Shown: piece after piece, positions 17,683-25,404 of the stretch
Layout of the letters: every line of letters begins with the position of its first letter
Position numbering within the stretch: position 1 is the first letter of the stretch
NCBI RefSeq assembly: GCF_018326265.1
Contig: NZ_AP023360.1
Span: 846,501-910,500, forward strand
DNA from: Catellatospora sp. IY07-71
Lineage (GTDB): Bacteria > Actinomycetota > Actinomycetes > Mycobacteriales > Micromonosporaceae
Reading direction: 5' to 3'
DNA length: 64,000 nt
The notes under the pieces: generated by a model
Databases searched by the model: none
What the model saw: only the letters and a program-made list of their open reading frames with translations
Told to the model about the DNA's origin: nothing
Translations under genes and position numbers: made by a program

Positions 17683-17782
17683 GCCCGGCATCCTATGCCC
17701 GCGAGTGCCCGCCACGCCCCTGTCCGGCCGCGGCGGACGGCGGCGGACCGCCCGTGACCGTGCGGGCTGTGCTGCGCGGGCC

Positions 17783-17804
17783 AACGGCTCCGCCGGGTTT
17801 CGTT
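17783..17804 (+). promoter_or_regulatory. Possible ECF-type promoter before the sigma factor gene
   Basis: AAC (17783-17785), 15 bases, CGTT (17801-17804), 41 bases before the GTG start. AAC and CGTT are the usual cores of ECF -35 and -10 elements, so autoregulation is possible. The same AAC-N15-CGT spacing precedes the second sigma gene at 58939. A TATGCT at 17804 is an alternative vegetative -10. Confidence 0.35.
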
Positions 17805-17845
17805 ATGCTGCGGTCTCATCCCCTCTGGACCCTTCGGAGACGCCC

Positions 17846-18358
17846 GTGGCCGGACACCGCGATTTCGCGGAGTTCTACGCGGCCGCGTTCCACCCGCTGG
17901 CCACGCAGCTGTTCCTGCACACCGGGAGCGCCGCGGAGGCGCAGGACGTGGTGCAGGAGGCCATGTGCCGGGCCTACGACCGGTGGAGCAGCGTCGCCGA
18001 GCACGATGATCCGGTGGCCTGGGTGCGCCGCGTGGCGTGGAACCTGGCCACCAGCCGGTGGCGGCGGGTGCGCCGGGGGATCGAGCTGATCACCCGCGAC
18101 CGGCTGGTTGAATCGACGCCGGGCCCCAATCCCGACCGCATCGCCATCGCGACCGCGCTGGCGACCCTGCCCGCCCGGCAGCGGCAGGCGGTCATCCTGC
18201 ACTACCTCGAGGACCTGCCGATCGCCGAGATCGCGGCGCTCACCGGGGCCGCCGAGGGCACGGTCAAGTCGTGGCTGCACCGCGCGCGGCATACGCTGGC
18301 GTCCCGGCTCAGCGAGGCGCTACCGGCGGCGGAGGAGGAGGAGGTCGACCGTGTCTGA
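17846..18358 (+). CDS. ECF RNA polymerase sigma factor (SigE/SigM-like)
   Basis: 170 residues from GTG 17846 with CGGAGA about six bases upstream. Region 2 is residues 7-75 (FAEFYAAAFHPLATQL, DVVQEAMCRAYDRW, WVRRVAWNLATSRWRR); region 4 is 101-155 (ALATLPARQRQAVILHYLED, IAEIAALTGAAEGTVKSWLH), the latter the helix-turn-helix for -35 recognition. There is no region 3. The gene overlaps the next one by eight bases, so a membrane protein is made with it and is the likely regulator. The sigma pair separates nuoC from nuoB. Confidence 0.92.
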   Translation: MAGHRDFAEFYAAAFHPLATQLFLHTGSAAEAQDVVQEAMCRAYDRWSSVAEHDDPVAWVRRVAWNLATSRWRRVRRGIELITRDRLVESTPGPNPDRIAIATALATLPARQRQAVILHYLEDLPIAEIAALTGAAEGTVKSWLHRARHTLASRLSEALPAAEEEEVDRV

Positions 18359-19091
18359 GCTCGACCCCGTCCGGGACGCCTTCGGCGACGCCCGCAGCAG
18401 CCTCAAGGGCGCCTTCGTCCCGGCGGGCGTGGACGCGGTGCTGGGCACCGTGCGCCGACGCCGGATCCGCCGCCGGGCCGGGGCCGTCGCGGTGATCGCG
18501 GCGTTCGCGGCGCTCGCCGTGGCGGTCCCGTGGGCCAATCGCAGCACGCCCCCGGCGGTGCCCGGTCCCAGCCCGAGCGCGTCGCCCAGTGAGCTGCCGC
18601 AGCCCGCGCCCACGCCGACCGCCGAGGAGATCGACGGTGCCGGCGCCGGGCCCAAGCCCACCTGCCGGGCGAAGCCGGAGGCGTATGTCGAGGGCGCGGG
18701 CGCGGCCGGGGACCACGAGGTCACCATGGGGCTGACCGACGCGTCGACGTTCTGCGCGGGCAGGAAGGTCAAGATCTTCTGGGCGTCGTACGCGTGCCAG
18801 GCCGACGGCACCCAGGACCTCGTCGAGCACGAGACGTTCCAGCTGACGCCCGGCGACCGGTCGGTGACCACCACGGTGCGCTGGCCCGCCGATCCGGAGA
18901 ACCTGGGCGTCCGGGTCATCTACGTGGTCGGCGACCTGGCCGTGCTCTCGGAGATCCCGGTGGGCAAGCGGCAGCAGTATCCGTACTGGACCCGGGCCCG
19001 GGGCAGCGGCGCGTTCGCCAACCACACCATGGGCGACATGCGCTGCGGCCCGCCACCGTCGGCGACCCCGAGCGCGAGCCCGAGCGCCTGA
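18351..19091 (+). CDS. Single-pass membrane protein coupled to ECF sigma factor; candidate anti-sigma factor
   Basis: 246 residues from GTG 18351, which overlaps the sigma factor's last codons. An N-terminal cytoplasmic part of about 35 residues ends in RRRRIRRR, followed by a membrane helix (about 42-62), a Pro/Ser/Thr linker (to about 95) and an extracytoplasmic domain with four cysteines (TCRAK, TFCAG, ACQAD, RCGPP). No zinc-binding HxxxCxxC anti-sigma motif is present, so anti-sigma function is inferred only from position and topology. The C terminus is PSATPSASPSA. The fused protein at 58939 has the same order of parts in one chain. Confidence 0.75.
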   Translation: MSELDPVRDAFGDARSSLKGAFVPAGVDAVLGTVRRRRIRRRAGAVAVIAAFAALAVAVPWANRSTPPAVPGPSPSASPSELPQPAPTPTAEEIDGAGAGPKPTCRAKPEAYVEGAGAAGDHEVTMGLTDASTFCAGRKVKIFWASYACQADGTQDLVEHETFQLTPGDRSVTTTVRWPADPENLGVRVIYVVGDLAVLSEIPVGKRQQYPYWTRARGSGAFANHTMGDMRCGPPPSATPSASPSA

Positions 19092-19095
19092 GCGC

Positions 19096-20403
19096 TCACA
19101 CGCCGGGGATCGCGCCGTTGCGGAACAGGTCCACGAAGAGCTGGTGGTCGGCGCGGGCCTGGGCGCCGTACGCGTGCGCGAACTCCACCAGGCCGCCGGT
19201 GAAGCCCTGCTCGTCACGGTCCAGCTCGGCGACGATCGCCTCCTCGGTGGAGAAGTCGACCAGGTCGTGGCTGGACTCGTCGTCGGCGACCGAGTGCATG
19301 CGGGCCACCGCCCGGCCCAGCTCCCGCACCACGCTGACCAGCTCGTCCGGCTCGTTCACGTCGGCCCAGTCCAGGTCCGCGGCGTAGGGCGACACCTCGG
19401 CGACGAGCTGGCCGACCCCGTCCAGCTCGGTGTAGCCCAGCCAGGCGTCCGCCGCGGCCTGCAGCGCCCGCTGCGATTCGGCGGTCCGGTGCCCCTGGTG
19501 CAGGAAGTAGCCGCGCACCCGGGCGTCGTCGATGTAGCGGGAGACCGCCGGGGTCTGCGCCTGCTTCATGTAGACCACCACGTCGTTCTCCAGCGCCTGG
19601 GTGTGGCCCTCCAGCAGCAGGCTGTACGACGGCAGGCCCGCCGAGCCGATGCCCACCCCCTTGCGCAGCACCACGTCCTTGATCGTGCGCTCGATGCCGC
19701 GGTGACCGGCGTGCGCGTGGTGCGGGTTGAGCGTGCCCAGGTAGCCCCGGAACGCCTCCTCGACGGTGGCGCGGGTGGCCGCGTCGATGCGGTACACCCC
19801 GTCGCGCTCGGCGAAGCGCCGCTCGTACCCGTCGATCACGGTGAGCCCGTCCAGCAGCTCCACCCGCGTGTTGAGCCGCGCCTGCTGGAGCACCCGGTGC
19901 AGCGGCCCGGTGGTGGTGGACAGGGTCAGCGAGCCGATCGCGTCGTCGCCGCCCTGCGCGATGGCTCGCAGCTCGGCCAGGTACGCCCCCGCGAAGCTGC
20001 GCACCAGGTGGCCGATCATGTGGTCGGACAGCGCCTTGCCGTAGCCGAGCAGCGCGATGCTGGCGCACAGCCGCCGCAGGTCCCACAGGAACGGGCCGAC
20101 GTACGCCTCGTCGAAGTCGTTGACGTTGAAGACCAGCACCCCGTCGGCGTTCATGTAGGTGCCGAAGTTCTCCGCGTGCAGGTCGCCGTGGATCCACACC
20201 CGGCTGGTCGCCTCGGTGAGGAACGCGCCGTCGGCGTACTGCCCGGTCATGTCCGCGTAGAACAGCGCCGCGCTGCCGCGGTAGAACGCGAACGCGCTGG
20301 AGGCCATCTTGCGGAACTTGCGCCGGAACGCGGCCGGCTCGGCCGTCATCAGCGGCCCGAACTCGGTGACCAGCACGTCCAGGATCTGCTCGGAGCGCGT
20401 CAT
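19096..20403 (-). CDS. DUF2252 family protein (kinase-like fold)
   Basis: 435 residues. DUF2252 proteins share a phosphotransferase/kinase-like fold and their substrate is unknown. Here HGDLHAENFGTY (about residues 72-83) resembles the catalytic loop of aminoglycoside-phosphotransferase-type enzymes, and NVNDFDEAY (about 93-101) the metal-binding DFD segment. KQAQTPAVSRY and VRGYFLHQGHRTAESQRALQA are also family blocks. TAGCGT six bases before the ATG suggests a leaderless mRNA. It converges with the membrane-protein gene four bases away and lies between nuoC and nuoB, with no obvious link to respiration. Confidence 0.85.
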   Translation of the reverse strand: MTRSEQILDVLVTEFGPLMTAEPAAFRRKFRKMASSAFAFYRGSAALFYADMTGQYADGAFLTEATSRVWIHGDLHAENFGTYMNADGVLVFNVNDFDEAYVGPFLWDLRRLCASIALLGYGKALSDHMIGHLVRSFAGAYLAELRAIAQGGDDAIGSLTLSTTTGPLHRVLQQARLNTRVELLDGLTVIDGYERRFAERDGVYRIDAATRATVEEAFRGYLGTLNPHHAHAGHRGIERTIKDVVLRKGVGIGSAGLPSYSLLLEGHTQALENDVVVYMKQAQTPAVSRYIDDARVRGYFLHQGHRTAESQRALQAAADAWLGYTELDGVGQLVAEVSPYAADLDWADVNEPDELVSVVRELGRAVARMHSVADDESSHDLVDFSTEEAIVAELDRDEQGFTGGLVEFAHAYGAQARADHQLFVDLFRNGAIPGV

Positions 20404-20451
20404 GGGTGGACGCTAACCCGCCTCCGCAACCGCACGCTGCGGAAACCGGAC

Positions 20452-20973
20452 TCAGGCCGGCTTGTTCACCACCGGGGCCGACAGCGCCGCCGCGTCCGGG
20501 CGGTGCACGCCGCCGAAGCCGGACTTCTCCGCCGCGATCTTCTCCTGCAGGCGCAGGATGCCGTGCAGCAGCGCCTCGGGGCGGGGCGGGCAGCCGGGCA
20601 CGTACACGTCCACCGGGATGATCTGGTCCACGCCCTTGGTCACCGAGTAGGAGTCCCAGTACGGCCCGCCGCAGTTGCTGCACGCGCCGAACGAGATGAC
20701 GTACTTCGGCTCGGGCATCTGGTCGTAGAGGCGCTTGACCGCCGGGGCCATCTTGTCGGTGACCGTGCCGGACACCACCATCAGGTCGGCCTGGCGCGGC
20801 CCGTGCGCGAACGGGATGACGCCCAGCCGCATGAAGTCGTGCCGGCCCATGCTGCTGGCGATGAACTCGATCGCGCAGCAGGCCAGCCCGAAGTTGAACA
20901 CCCACAGCGAGTAGCGCCGACCCCAGTTCAGCACGAACTTGATCGGGTCCGGGAGCGCCGACGGCAGGGCCAT
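20452..20973 (-). CDS. nuoB: NADH-quinone oxidoreductase subunit B
   Basis: 173-residue peripheral subunit holding cluster N2, the last electron carrier before quinone. The four ligands are present: C32 and C33 (GLACCAIEF), C98 ([10 protein letters not shown]) and C128 (VPGCPPRPE). [16 protein letters not shown] and the Arg/Tyr-rich segment also match. TAGGCT lies seven bases before the ATG, so the mRNA may start at the ATG. NuoB normally lies between A and C; here nuoA is 38 kb to the right and nuoC 2.8 kb to the left, separated by unrelated genes. Because N2 and its partners are kept, the product is likely to be functional. Confidence 0.97.
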   Translation of the reverse strand: MALPSALPDPIKFVLNWGRRYSLWVFNFGLACCAIEFIASSMGRHDFMRLGVIPFAHGPRQADLMVVSGTVTDKMAPAVKRLYDQMPEPKYVISFGACSNCGGPYWDSYSVTKGVDQIIPVDVYVPGCPPRPEALLHGILRLQEKIAAEKSGFGGVHRPDAAALSAPVVNKPA

Positions 20974-20983
20974 GCGAGCCAGC

Positions 20984-22009
20984 CTAGTCCGCCGAGGGCG
21001 GTGGAATGTAGCCCATCCAGGCGTCGACCTCCTGCTGCGTCAGGATCCGGTCCACCCGGACCTGCGCGGGGATCGGGAACCGCCGCCCCGGCCGCCAGTG
21101 CCGGCTGTACCGCGCCTCGTCCAGCACCAGCACCCGCGAGCCGCTCACCACCGCGATGTCGGCCGGACCGGCCTCGTTGCGCATGGTCGCGCCGGTGGCG
21201 TCGGTCAGGTGGAAGTAGTCGTCCACATGCTCCAGCTCGGTGCCGTCCGGCCCGTGCCGGAACGCGGCCACCCAGCGCTGGTCCGGCCGGTCGCCGGGCA
21301 CCAGGCCCGCGCCCACCAGCACGTCGGCCAGCAGTGTCTGCAGCTGGAAGTTGTCGGCCACTCCGCTGACGTACACCATCGCGCCGCGCCCGGTGGGGCG
21401 GTGCAGCACCAGCAGGTGCTCGTCGACGATGCGCAGCGCCAGGATCAGCCGCAGGAAGGCGGGTGCGGCCGAGTGCAGCGGGTCCACCTGGGCGGTCCAC
21501 GCGGCCCGGTCGCCGAGCTGTGCCCGCGCCTCGGGGTGGTGCAGGCAGGCCACCGCCGCCAGCGCCCAGTGCGGGGCGTCGCGCCAGGCCGCCAGCAGGG
21601 GCGTGGCCCGCTCGATGCCGACCGCGCCGGTCAGCACCGCGGTGGCGGCGGCCATGTCCAGCTGGTTGCGCTCCGGCAGCGGGCGGCCCCCGGCCGCCGC
21701 GAGCCATACGTCGATGAACGCGTGGGTGCCGGTCAGCGCGCTGCTCAGGCGCTCCAGCACGACGCGGGTCAGCGGGCCGGGCTGCCCGCCCAGCTCCACC
21801 AGCGCACCGGCGGCGGTCGCCGCGGTGGCCGCGACGAACGGCACCGGCGCCGCGCCGATCGCGGGCGCCAGGTGCGCCACGGCCGGGGTCAGCTCGTGCG
21901 GTGCCGCCTGCCGGGCCGCCTGCACCAGCGGCGCCACCGCGGCCAGGGCCGTGGTCGCGTCCCGGCCCAGGACGAGCTGGTGGAACTGCTGAACTCGTTG
22001 CGCGAACAT
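20984..22009 (-). CDS. Conserved hypothetical protein, Ala-rich helical
   Basis: 341 residues; not recognised. The N-terminal 200 residues are Ala/Leu-rich and probably all-helical, with HEAT-like spacing ([28 protein letters not shown]). The C-terminal 130 residues look mixed alpha/beta ([76 protein letters not shown]). There is no signal peptide or membrane helix. It ends 10 bases before the nuoB start on the same strand, so the nuoB promoter lies inside or very near its 3' end. A leader-type RBS (GGGGAGGG) is 12 bases upstream of the chosen ATG, a loose fit. Confidence 0.65.
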   Translation of the reverse strand: MFAQRVQQFHQLVLGRDATTALAAVAPLVQAARQAAPHELTPAVAHLAPAIGAAPVPFVAATAATAAGALVELGGQPGPLTRVVLERLSSALTGTHAFIDVWLAAAGGRPLPERNQLDMAAATAVLTGAVGIERATPLLAAWRDAPHWALAAVACLHHPEARAQLGDRAAWTAQVDPLHSAAPAFLRLILALRIVDEHLLVLHRPTGRGAMVYVSGVADNFQLQTLLADVLVGAGLVPGDRPDQRWVAAFRHGPDGTELEHVDDYFHLTDATGATMRNEAGPADIAVVSGSRVLVLDEARYSRHWRPGRRFPIPAQVRVDRILTQQEVDAWMGYIPPPSAD

Positions 22010-22057
22010 CCGGCGTGCACCCTCCCCAACAGGCCTGATACGCGCACGCGGTGCTGG

Positions 22058-23443
22058 TCAGCGCGCGGGCGCGGGCTCCGGCAGCGGTGCGGACTCCGTG
22101 CTCGCCGGGTCCCCGCCGAGGTCGTACCCCCGCAGCAGCACCAGTGCGATGCCCACGATAAGGCCCGGCACCACGGTGAAGCCGAGCAGCACTCCCGTCT
22201 TCGCCAGATCGCTCTGCGCCACCGTCTCCCCCGCCGTGGTGGAGATGTAGCCGAACAGCTGGAGCACGATGCCGAAGATGAACGGGCCGAGCGCGAGGCC
22301 CAGCGCCTCGCCCGCGGTCCACACGCCGGTGAACACGCCCGCCTGGCGCTTACCGGTGCGCGCGGTGTCGTAGGCGATGCAGTCGGGCAGCATGGCCAGG
22401 CCGAACAGCTGCTGCCCGGCGTAGCCGAAGCCGATCACCGCGATGATCGCGTACACCGCGAAGTGGGGCAGCACCGGCGCGGCGGCCAGCGCGAACGTCG
22501 CCACGGTGAGCGTAATCGAGGCGATCACGTAGCCCTTCAGCTTGCCCAGCCGCTCGCCGACCCGGCGCCACACCGGCATCACGAACAGGGCCGGGCTGAC
22601 CACGACCGCGAACAGCGCCGTGGTGGTGCTCGCGTCACCCAGCACGTGCTTGGCGAAGTACTCGACACCGCCGAGCATGCAGGCCACTCCGGTCGCCTGC
22701 ACCACGAAGCAGGCCACCAGCACCCGGAACGGCCGGTTCGCGCCGACCACCTTCAGCTGGGCGCGCAGCGACGGCTCGCTGGCGGTGATGGTGCCGGTCG
22801 GGGCGGAGCGGGTGCTCACGAAGACGATCAGGGTGCCCGCCACCATGATCGCGGCGACGAACACCGCCATCCAGCGGTAACCGGGGATGCCGCCGCCGGC
22901 CGCGTCCCGGATGATCGGCGCCATCGCGCCGGAGACCAGGATCGAGGTGGCCAGCAGCGCCACCCGCCAGGTCATCAGCCGGGTCCGCTCGGACGGGGAG
23001 GAGGTCATCTCGGCGGGCATGGCCACGTACGGCACCTGGAAGAACGCGAATGCGGTGGCCGTGAGCAGGAACATCACCGCGACGTAGAGGCCGGCTGCGT
23101 CGTTGATCCCGAACGGAGCCGCGAACAGGCCCGCGAACAGGGTGGCCATGGCCAGACCGGCGAACAGCAGGTACGGCCGGCGGGCGCCCCAGCGGGTCTG
23201 GGTCCGGTCCGAGATCCGGCCCGCCAGCGGGTTGAGCATGACGTCCCAGGCCTTGGGCAGCAGCACCAGCAGGCCCGCCAGGCCCGCGGCGACGCCCAGG
23301 GTGTCGGTCAGGTACGGCAGCAGCAACAGCCCCGGCACGGTGCCGAACGCACCGGTGACCAGGGAGCCGAGCGAATATCCGACCCGCACGCGAGTGGGAA
23401 GCGCTTCGTCCGGGGCCTCCATCACCTCCACACTGGATGTCAT
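22058..23443 (-). CDS. GPH-type sugar:cation symporter (MFS)
   Basis: 461-residue, 12-helix transporter. The cytoplasmic loop WDVMLNPLAGRISDRTQTRWGARRPYLL (about residues 55-82) is the signature of the glycoside-pentoside-hexuronide (MelB-like) family, and FQVPYVAMPAEMT plus AYDTARTGKRQAGVFTG also match. The substrate cannot be told. ATG 23443 has TACCAT eight bases upstream (leaderless pattern); an ATG at 23422 is possible. The gene diverges from a gamma-glutamyltransferase relative only 28 bases away, so the two may share a control region. Confidence 0.88.
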   Translation of the reverse strand: MTSSVEVMEAPDEALPTRVRVGYSLGSLVTGAFGTVPGLLLLPYLTDTLGVAAGLAGLLVLLPKAWDVMLNPLAGRISDRTQTRWGARRPYLLFAGLAMATLFAGLFAAPFGINDAAGLYVAVMFLLTATAFAFFQVPYVAMPAEMTSSPSERTRLMTWRVALLATSILVSGAMAPIIRDAAGGGIPGYRWMAVFVAAIMVAGTLIVFVSTRSAPTGTITASEPSLRAQLKVVGANRPFRVLVACFVVQATGVACMLGGVEYFAKHVLGDASTTTALFAVVVSPALFVMPVWRRVGERLGKLKGYVIASITLTVATFALAAAPVLPHFAVYAIIAVIGFGYAGQQLFGLAMLPDCIAYDTARTGKRQAGVFTGVWTAGEALGLALGPFIFGIVLQLFGYISTTAGETVAQSDLAKTGVLLGFTVVPGLIVGIALVLLRGYDLGGDPASTESAPLPEPAPAR

Positions 23444-23471
23444 GAGCGCGGATGGTACGGGAGGCAGTTGA

Positions 23472-24881
23472 ATGCGGGTACCTGCCGGTGTGGCAGCAGG
23501 CCATCCGGCCACCGCCGAAGTAGGCCTTCGGGTACTGGAATCGGGCGGAACGGCCGCCGACGCGGGGGTCGCGGCGGTGCTCGCCGCCTGCGTCGCGGAG
23601 ACCATCTTCACCGGCCTGGGCGGTGGCGGCTACGCCACCTACTTCGAAGCTTCGACAGGACGCGTGACCTGCCTCGACTTCTTCGTCGCGGCACCGGGGC
23701 TGGACGGTGATCGCAAGGCGGAGCCGATGACCCCGATCGCGGTGCGGTTCGGCGACGTCCCGCTGCCGTACGAGATCGGCGGGGCCTCCGTGGCGGTGCC
23801 CGGGGTGCCGGCCGGGTGTGGCGAGATTCACGCCCGCTGGGGCAGGCTGCCCTGGGCCGAGGTCGTCGCGCCCGCCGTCGAGCTGGCCCGCACCGGCACC
23901 GCCATGCCGCAGGCGCACGCCGTCACGCTGCCCGCGCTCGTCGAGGCCATGCTGCCCGGCGACGGCGGGCCCGCGTACGCCCCCGGCGGCCGGCTGCTGC
24001 GCGGCGGCGACCGGCTGCACCATCCCGGGCTCGCCGACGCGCTCGCGATCATCGCCGAGGAGGGCCCCGGCACCTGCTACACCGGCAAGATCGGCGCGTC
24101 GATCGTGGAGTCGGTGCGGGCCGACGGCGGCGCGCTCGGCCCGCTCGACCTGTCCGCGTACCGCGTCGCCGAACGCGAGGTCACCACCGCCCCGCTCGCC
24201 GGGCGTACCGTGCTCGGCCGCGCCGACCTCAACCGCACCGTGGAGACCCTCCGCGGCCTGCCCCCCGAGCTGCCCGGACTCTCCCACCCCGAACGCGCCG
24301 TGGTGCTCGCCAACGCCCTCGACGTGCGCGGCCCCGACGACCGGCTCGGCGACACCACCAACGTCACCGCCGTCGACCCGGCCGGCAACGCCTGCGTCAT
24401 CACCACCACGCTCGGCCTCGGCTCCGGGGTGTGGCTGCCCGGCCTGGGCGTACACCTCAACTCCATGCTCGGCGAGGGCGAGCTCTACTCCGGCGACCTG
24501 CCCCCCGGCGAGCGCCTCGCCTCGATGATGTGCCCCCTGGTGGTGCTGGACCCCACCGGCGCACTGCACCTGGCGGTCGGCTCCGCGGGCGCCTCCCGCA
24601 TCCGCTCCGCCCTCCTCACCACCCTGGTCGGCATCCTCATCGACGACCTGCCCACCTCGGACGCCGTATGCGCCCCCCGCCTCCACCCGGTGGACGACGT
24701 CGTCCACGTCGAACCCCACTACCCCCTCCCCGACGAGATGGCCCTCACCGAGGCGGGATACGCGGTCAACCGCTGGCCCACCCGCAGCCACTACTTCGGC
24801 GGCGTCTCCGCCATCGGCACCGCCGGCGCCGCCGGCGACCCCCGCCGCGGCGGCACCTCCCGCCTCCTGCCCACCCCTTGA
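23472..24881 (+). CDS. Gamma-glutamyltransferase-family protein, short and without signal peptide
   Basis: 469 residues; typical enzymes are 540-580. It is an Ntn-hydrolase that normally cleaves itself before a catalytic Thr. The N-terminal subunit motifs AGHPATAEVGLRVLESGGTAADA and GLGGGGYATY are clear, and the autocleavage site reads GDTTNVTAVDPAGNA (Thr about residue 296). GSGVWLPGLGVHLNSMLGEGE also matches. The region between DLSAYR and the cleavage Thr is only about 75 residues and lacks the usual PPSSGG substrate loop, so specificity may differ. It has no export signal. GGGAGG is seven bases before ATG 23472. It may act on an imported gamma-glutamyl compound; this is not shown. Confidence 0.85.
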   Translation: MRVPAGVAAGHPATAEVGLRVLESGGTAADAGVAAVLAACVAETIFTGLGGGGYATYFEASTGRVTCLDFFVAAPGLDGDRKAEPMTPIAVRFGDVPLPYEIGGASVAVPGVPAGCGEIHARWGRLPWAEVVAPAVELARTGTAMPQAHAVTLPALVEAMLPGDGGPAYAPGGRLLRGGDRLHHPGLADALAIIAEEGPGTCYTGKIGASIVESVRADGGALGPLDLSAYRVAEREVTTAPLAGRTVLGRADLNRTVETLRGLPPELPGLSHPERAVVLANALDVRGPDDRLGDTTNVTAVDPAGNACVITTTLGLGSGVWLPGLGVHLNSMLGEGELYSGDLPPGERLASMMCPLVVLDPTGALHLAVGSAGASRIRSALLTTLVGILIDDLPTSDAVCAPRLHPVDDVVHVEPHYPLPDEMALTEAGYAVNRWPTRSHYFGGVSAIGTAGAAGDPRRGGTSRLLPTP

Positions 24882-24887
24882 ACCGCG

Positions 24888-24945
24888 TTGATCATGAACT
24901 TGTGGACGTGTTCGACGGCGTGTCCCGACCCTGACACCGTGATCA
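24888..24945 (+). repeat. 58-bp dispersed repeat (family TGATCA), copy 1
   Basis: Begins TTGATCATGAACTTGTGG and ends CACCGTGATCA. It is nearly identical to the inverted copy at 25288-25345 on the other side of the alkyltransferase-like gene, and a third, more diverged copy is at 30391-30448. It starts seven bases after the stop codon of the gamma-glutamyltransferase gene. Confidence 0.85.
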
Positions 24946-24979
24946 CCGCCAGACGGCGGGAGGCCGGCGGGCGGCGGGG

Positions 24980-25273
24980 TCAGTTGATGGCGGAGGGGGC
25001 GACGCGGTCGCCGCGGAAGGGGACGCCCTCGGCGGTGAGGCGGCGGCGGGCCTCGTTCTCGTGGCCGGGAGGCAGGCGGCCGCCCGCGCCGACGACGCGA
25101 TGCCAGGGGACACCGCCGCCGTGGCGCGCCATGATCGTGCCGACCCGGCGGGCCGAGTTGCGCCCGGACTCGTCCGCCAAGGCGTCCGCGATCGCCCCGT
25201 AGGTCATCACCCGCCCGGATGGGATCCGCTCGACCATCCGCAGCACCGCTTCGGTGTACTCCTCCGGCGTCAT
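24980..25273 (-). CDS. Alkyltransferase-like (ATL) protein, Cys-to-Trp
   Basis: 97 residues, matching the C-terminal DNA-binding domain of O6-alkylguanine-DNA alkyltransferase. The active-site PCHR is replaced by PWHRVV (W57), the mark of ATL proteins, which bind O6-alkylguanine and pass the lesion to nucleotide excision repair but cannot transfer the alkyl group. The recognition helix SARRVGTIMARHGGG and the Tyr in RVMTYGAIADAL (residue 25) are intact. TAGCGT six bases before the ATG suggests a leaderless transcript. The gene is enclosed by inverted 58-bp repeats at 24888 and 25288. Confidence 0.9.
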   Translation of the reverse strand: MTPEEYTEAVLRMVERIPSGRVMTYGAIADALADESGRNSARRVGTIMARHGGGVPWHRVVGAGGRLPPGHENEARRRLTAEGVPFRGDRVAPSAIN

Positions 25274-25287
25274 GCGGCCACGCTAGT

Positions 25288-25345
25288 TGACCACGGCGCC
25301 AGGGTGGGGACACGCCGTCGAACACGTCCACAAGTTCATGATCAA
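25288..25345 (-). repeat. 58-bp dispersed repeat (family TGATCA), copy 2, inverted
   Basis: Reverse complement of the copy at 24888-24945 with about five mismatches. It ends CATGATCAA on the plus strand. With copy 1 it makes an inverted pair around a 294-bp gene. Confidence 0.85.
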
Positions 25346-25404
25346 CCGCCTGAAGGGTGGGATGGCGCGGGGGCGGCGGGGGTGGGGGCGGGCAGAATGG
25401 GCGG

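Noticed and set aside
17683-17784. Longer nuoC start at 17784
   Set aside because: The extra 34 residues are Arg/Pro-rich and have no counterpart in the family, and a TAGGAT hexamer precedes the inner ATG at the expected distance.
18351-19091. Classical zinc-binding anti-sigma factor
   Set aside because: No HxxxCxxC motif occurs in the cytoplasmic part, so the anti-sigma role remains a proposal based on position and topology.
24888-25345. Insertion sequence made by the two inverted 58-bp repeats
   Set aside because: The enclosed gene is an alkyltransferase-like protein, not a transposase, and no target-site duplication was seen; an inverted-repeat cassette is the most that can be said.
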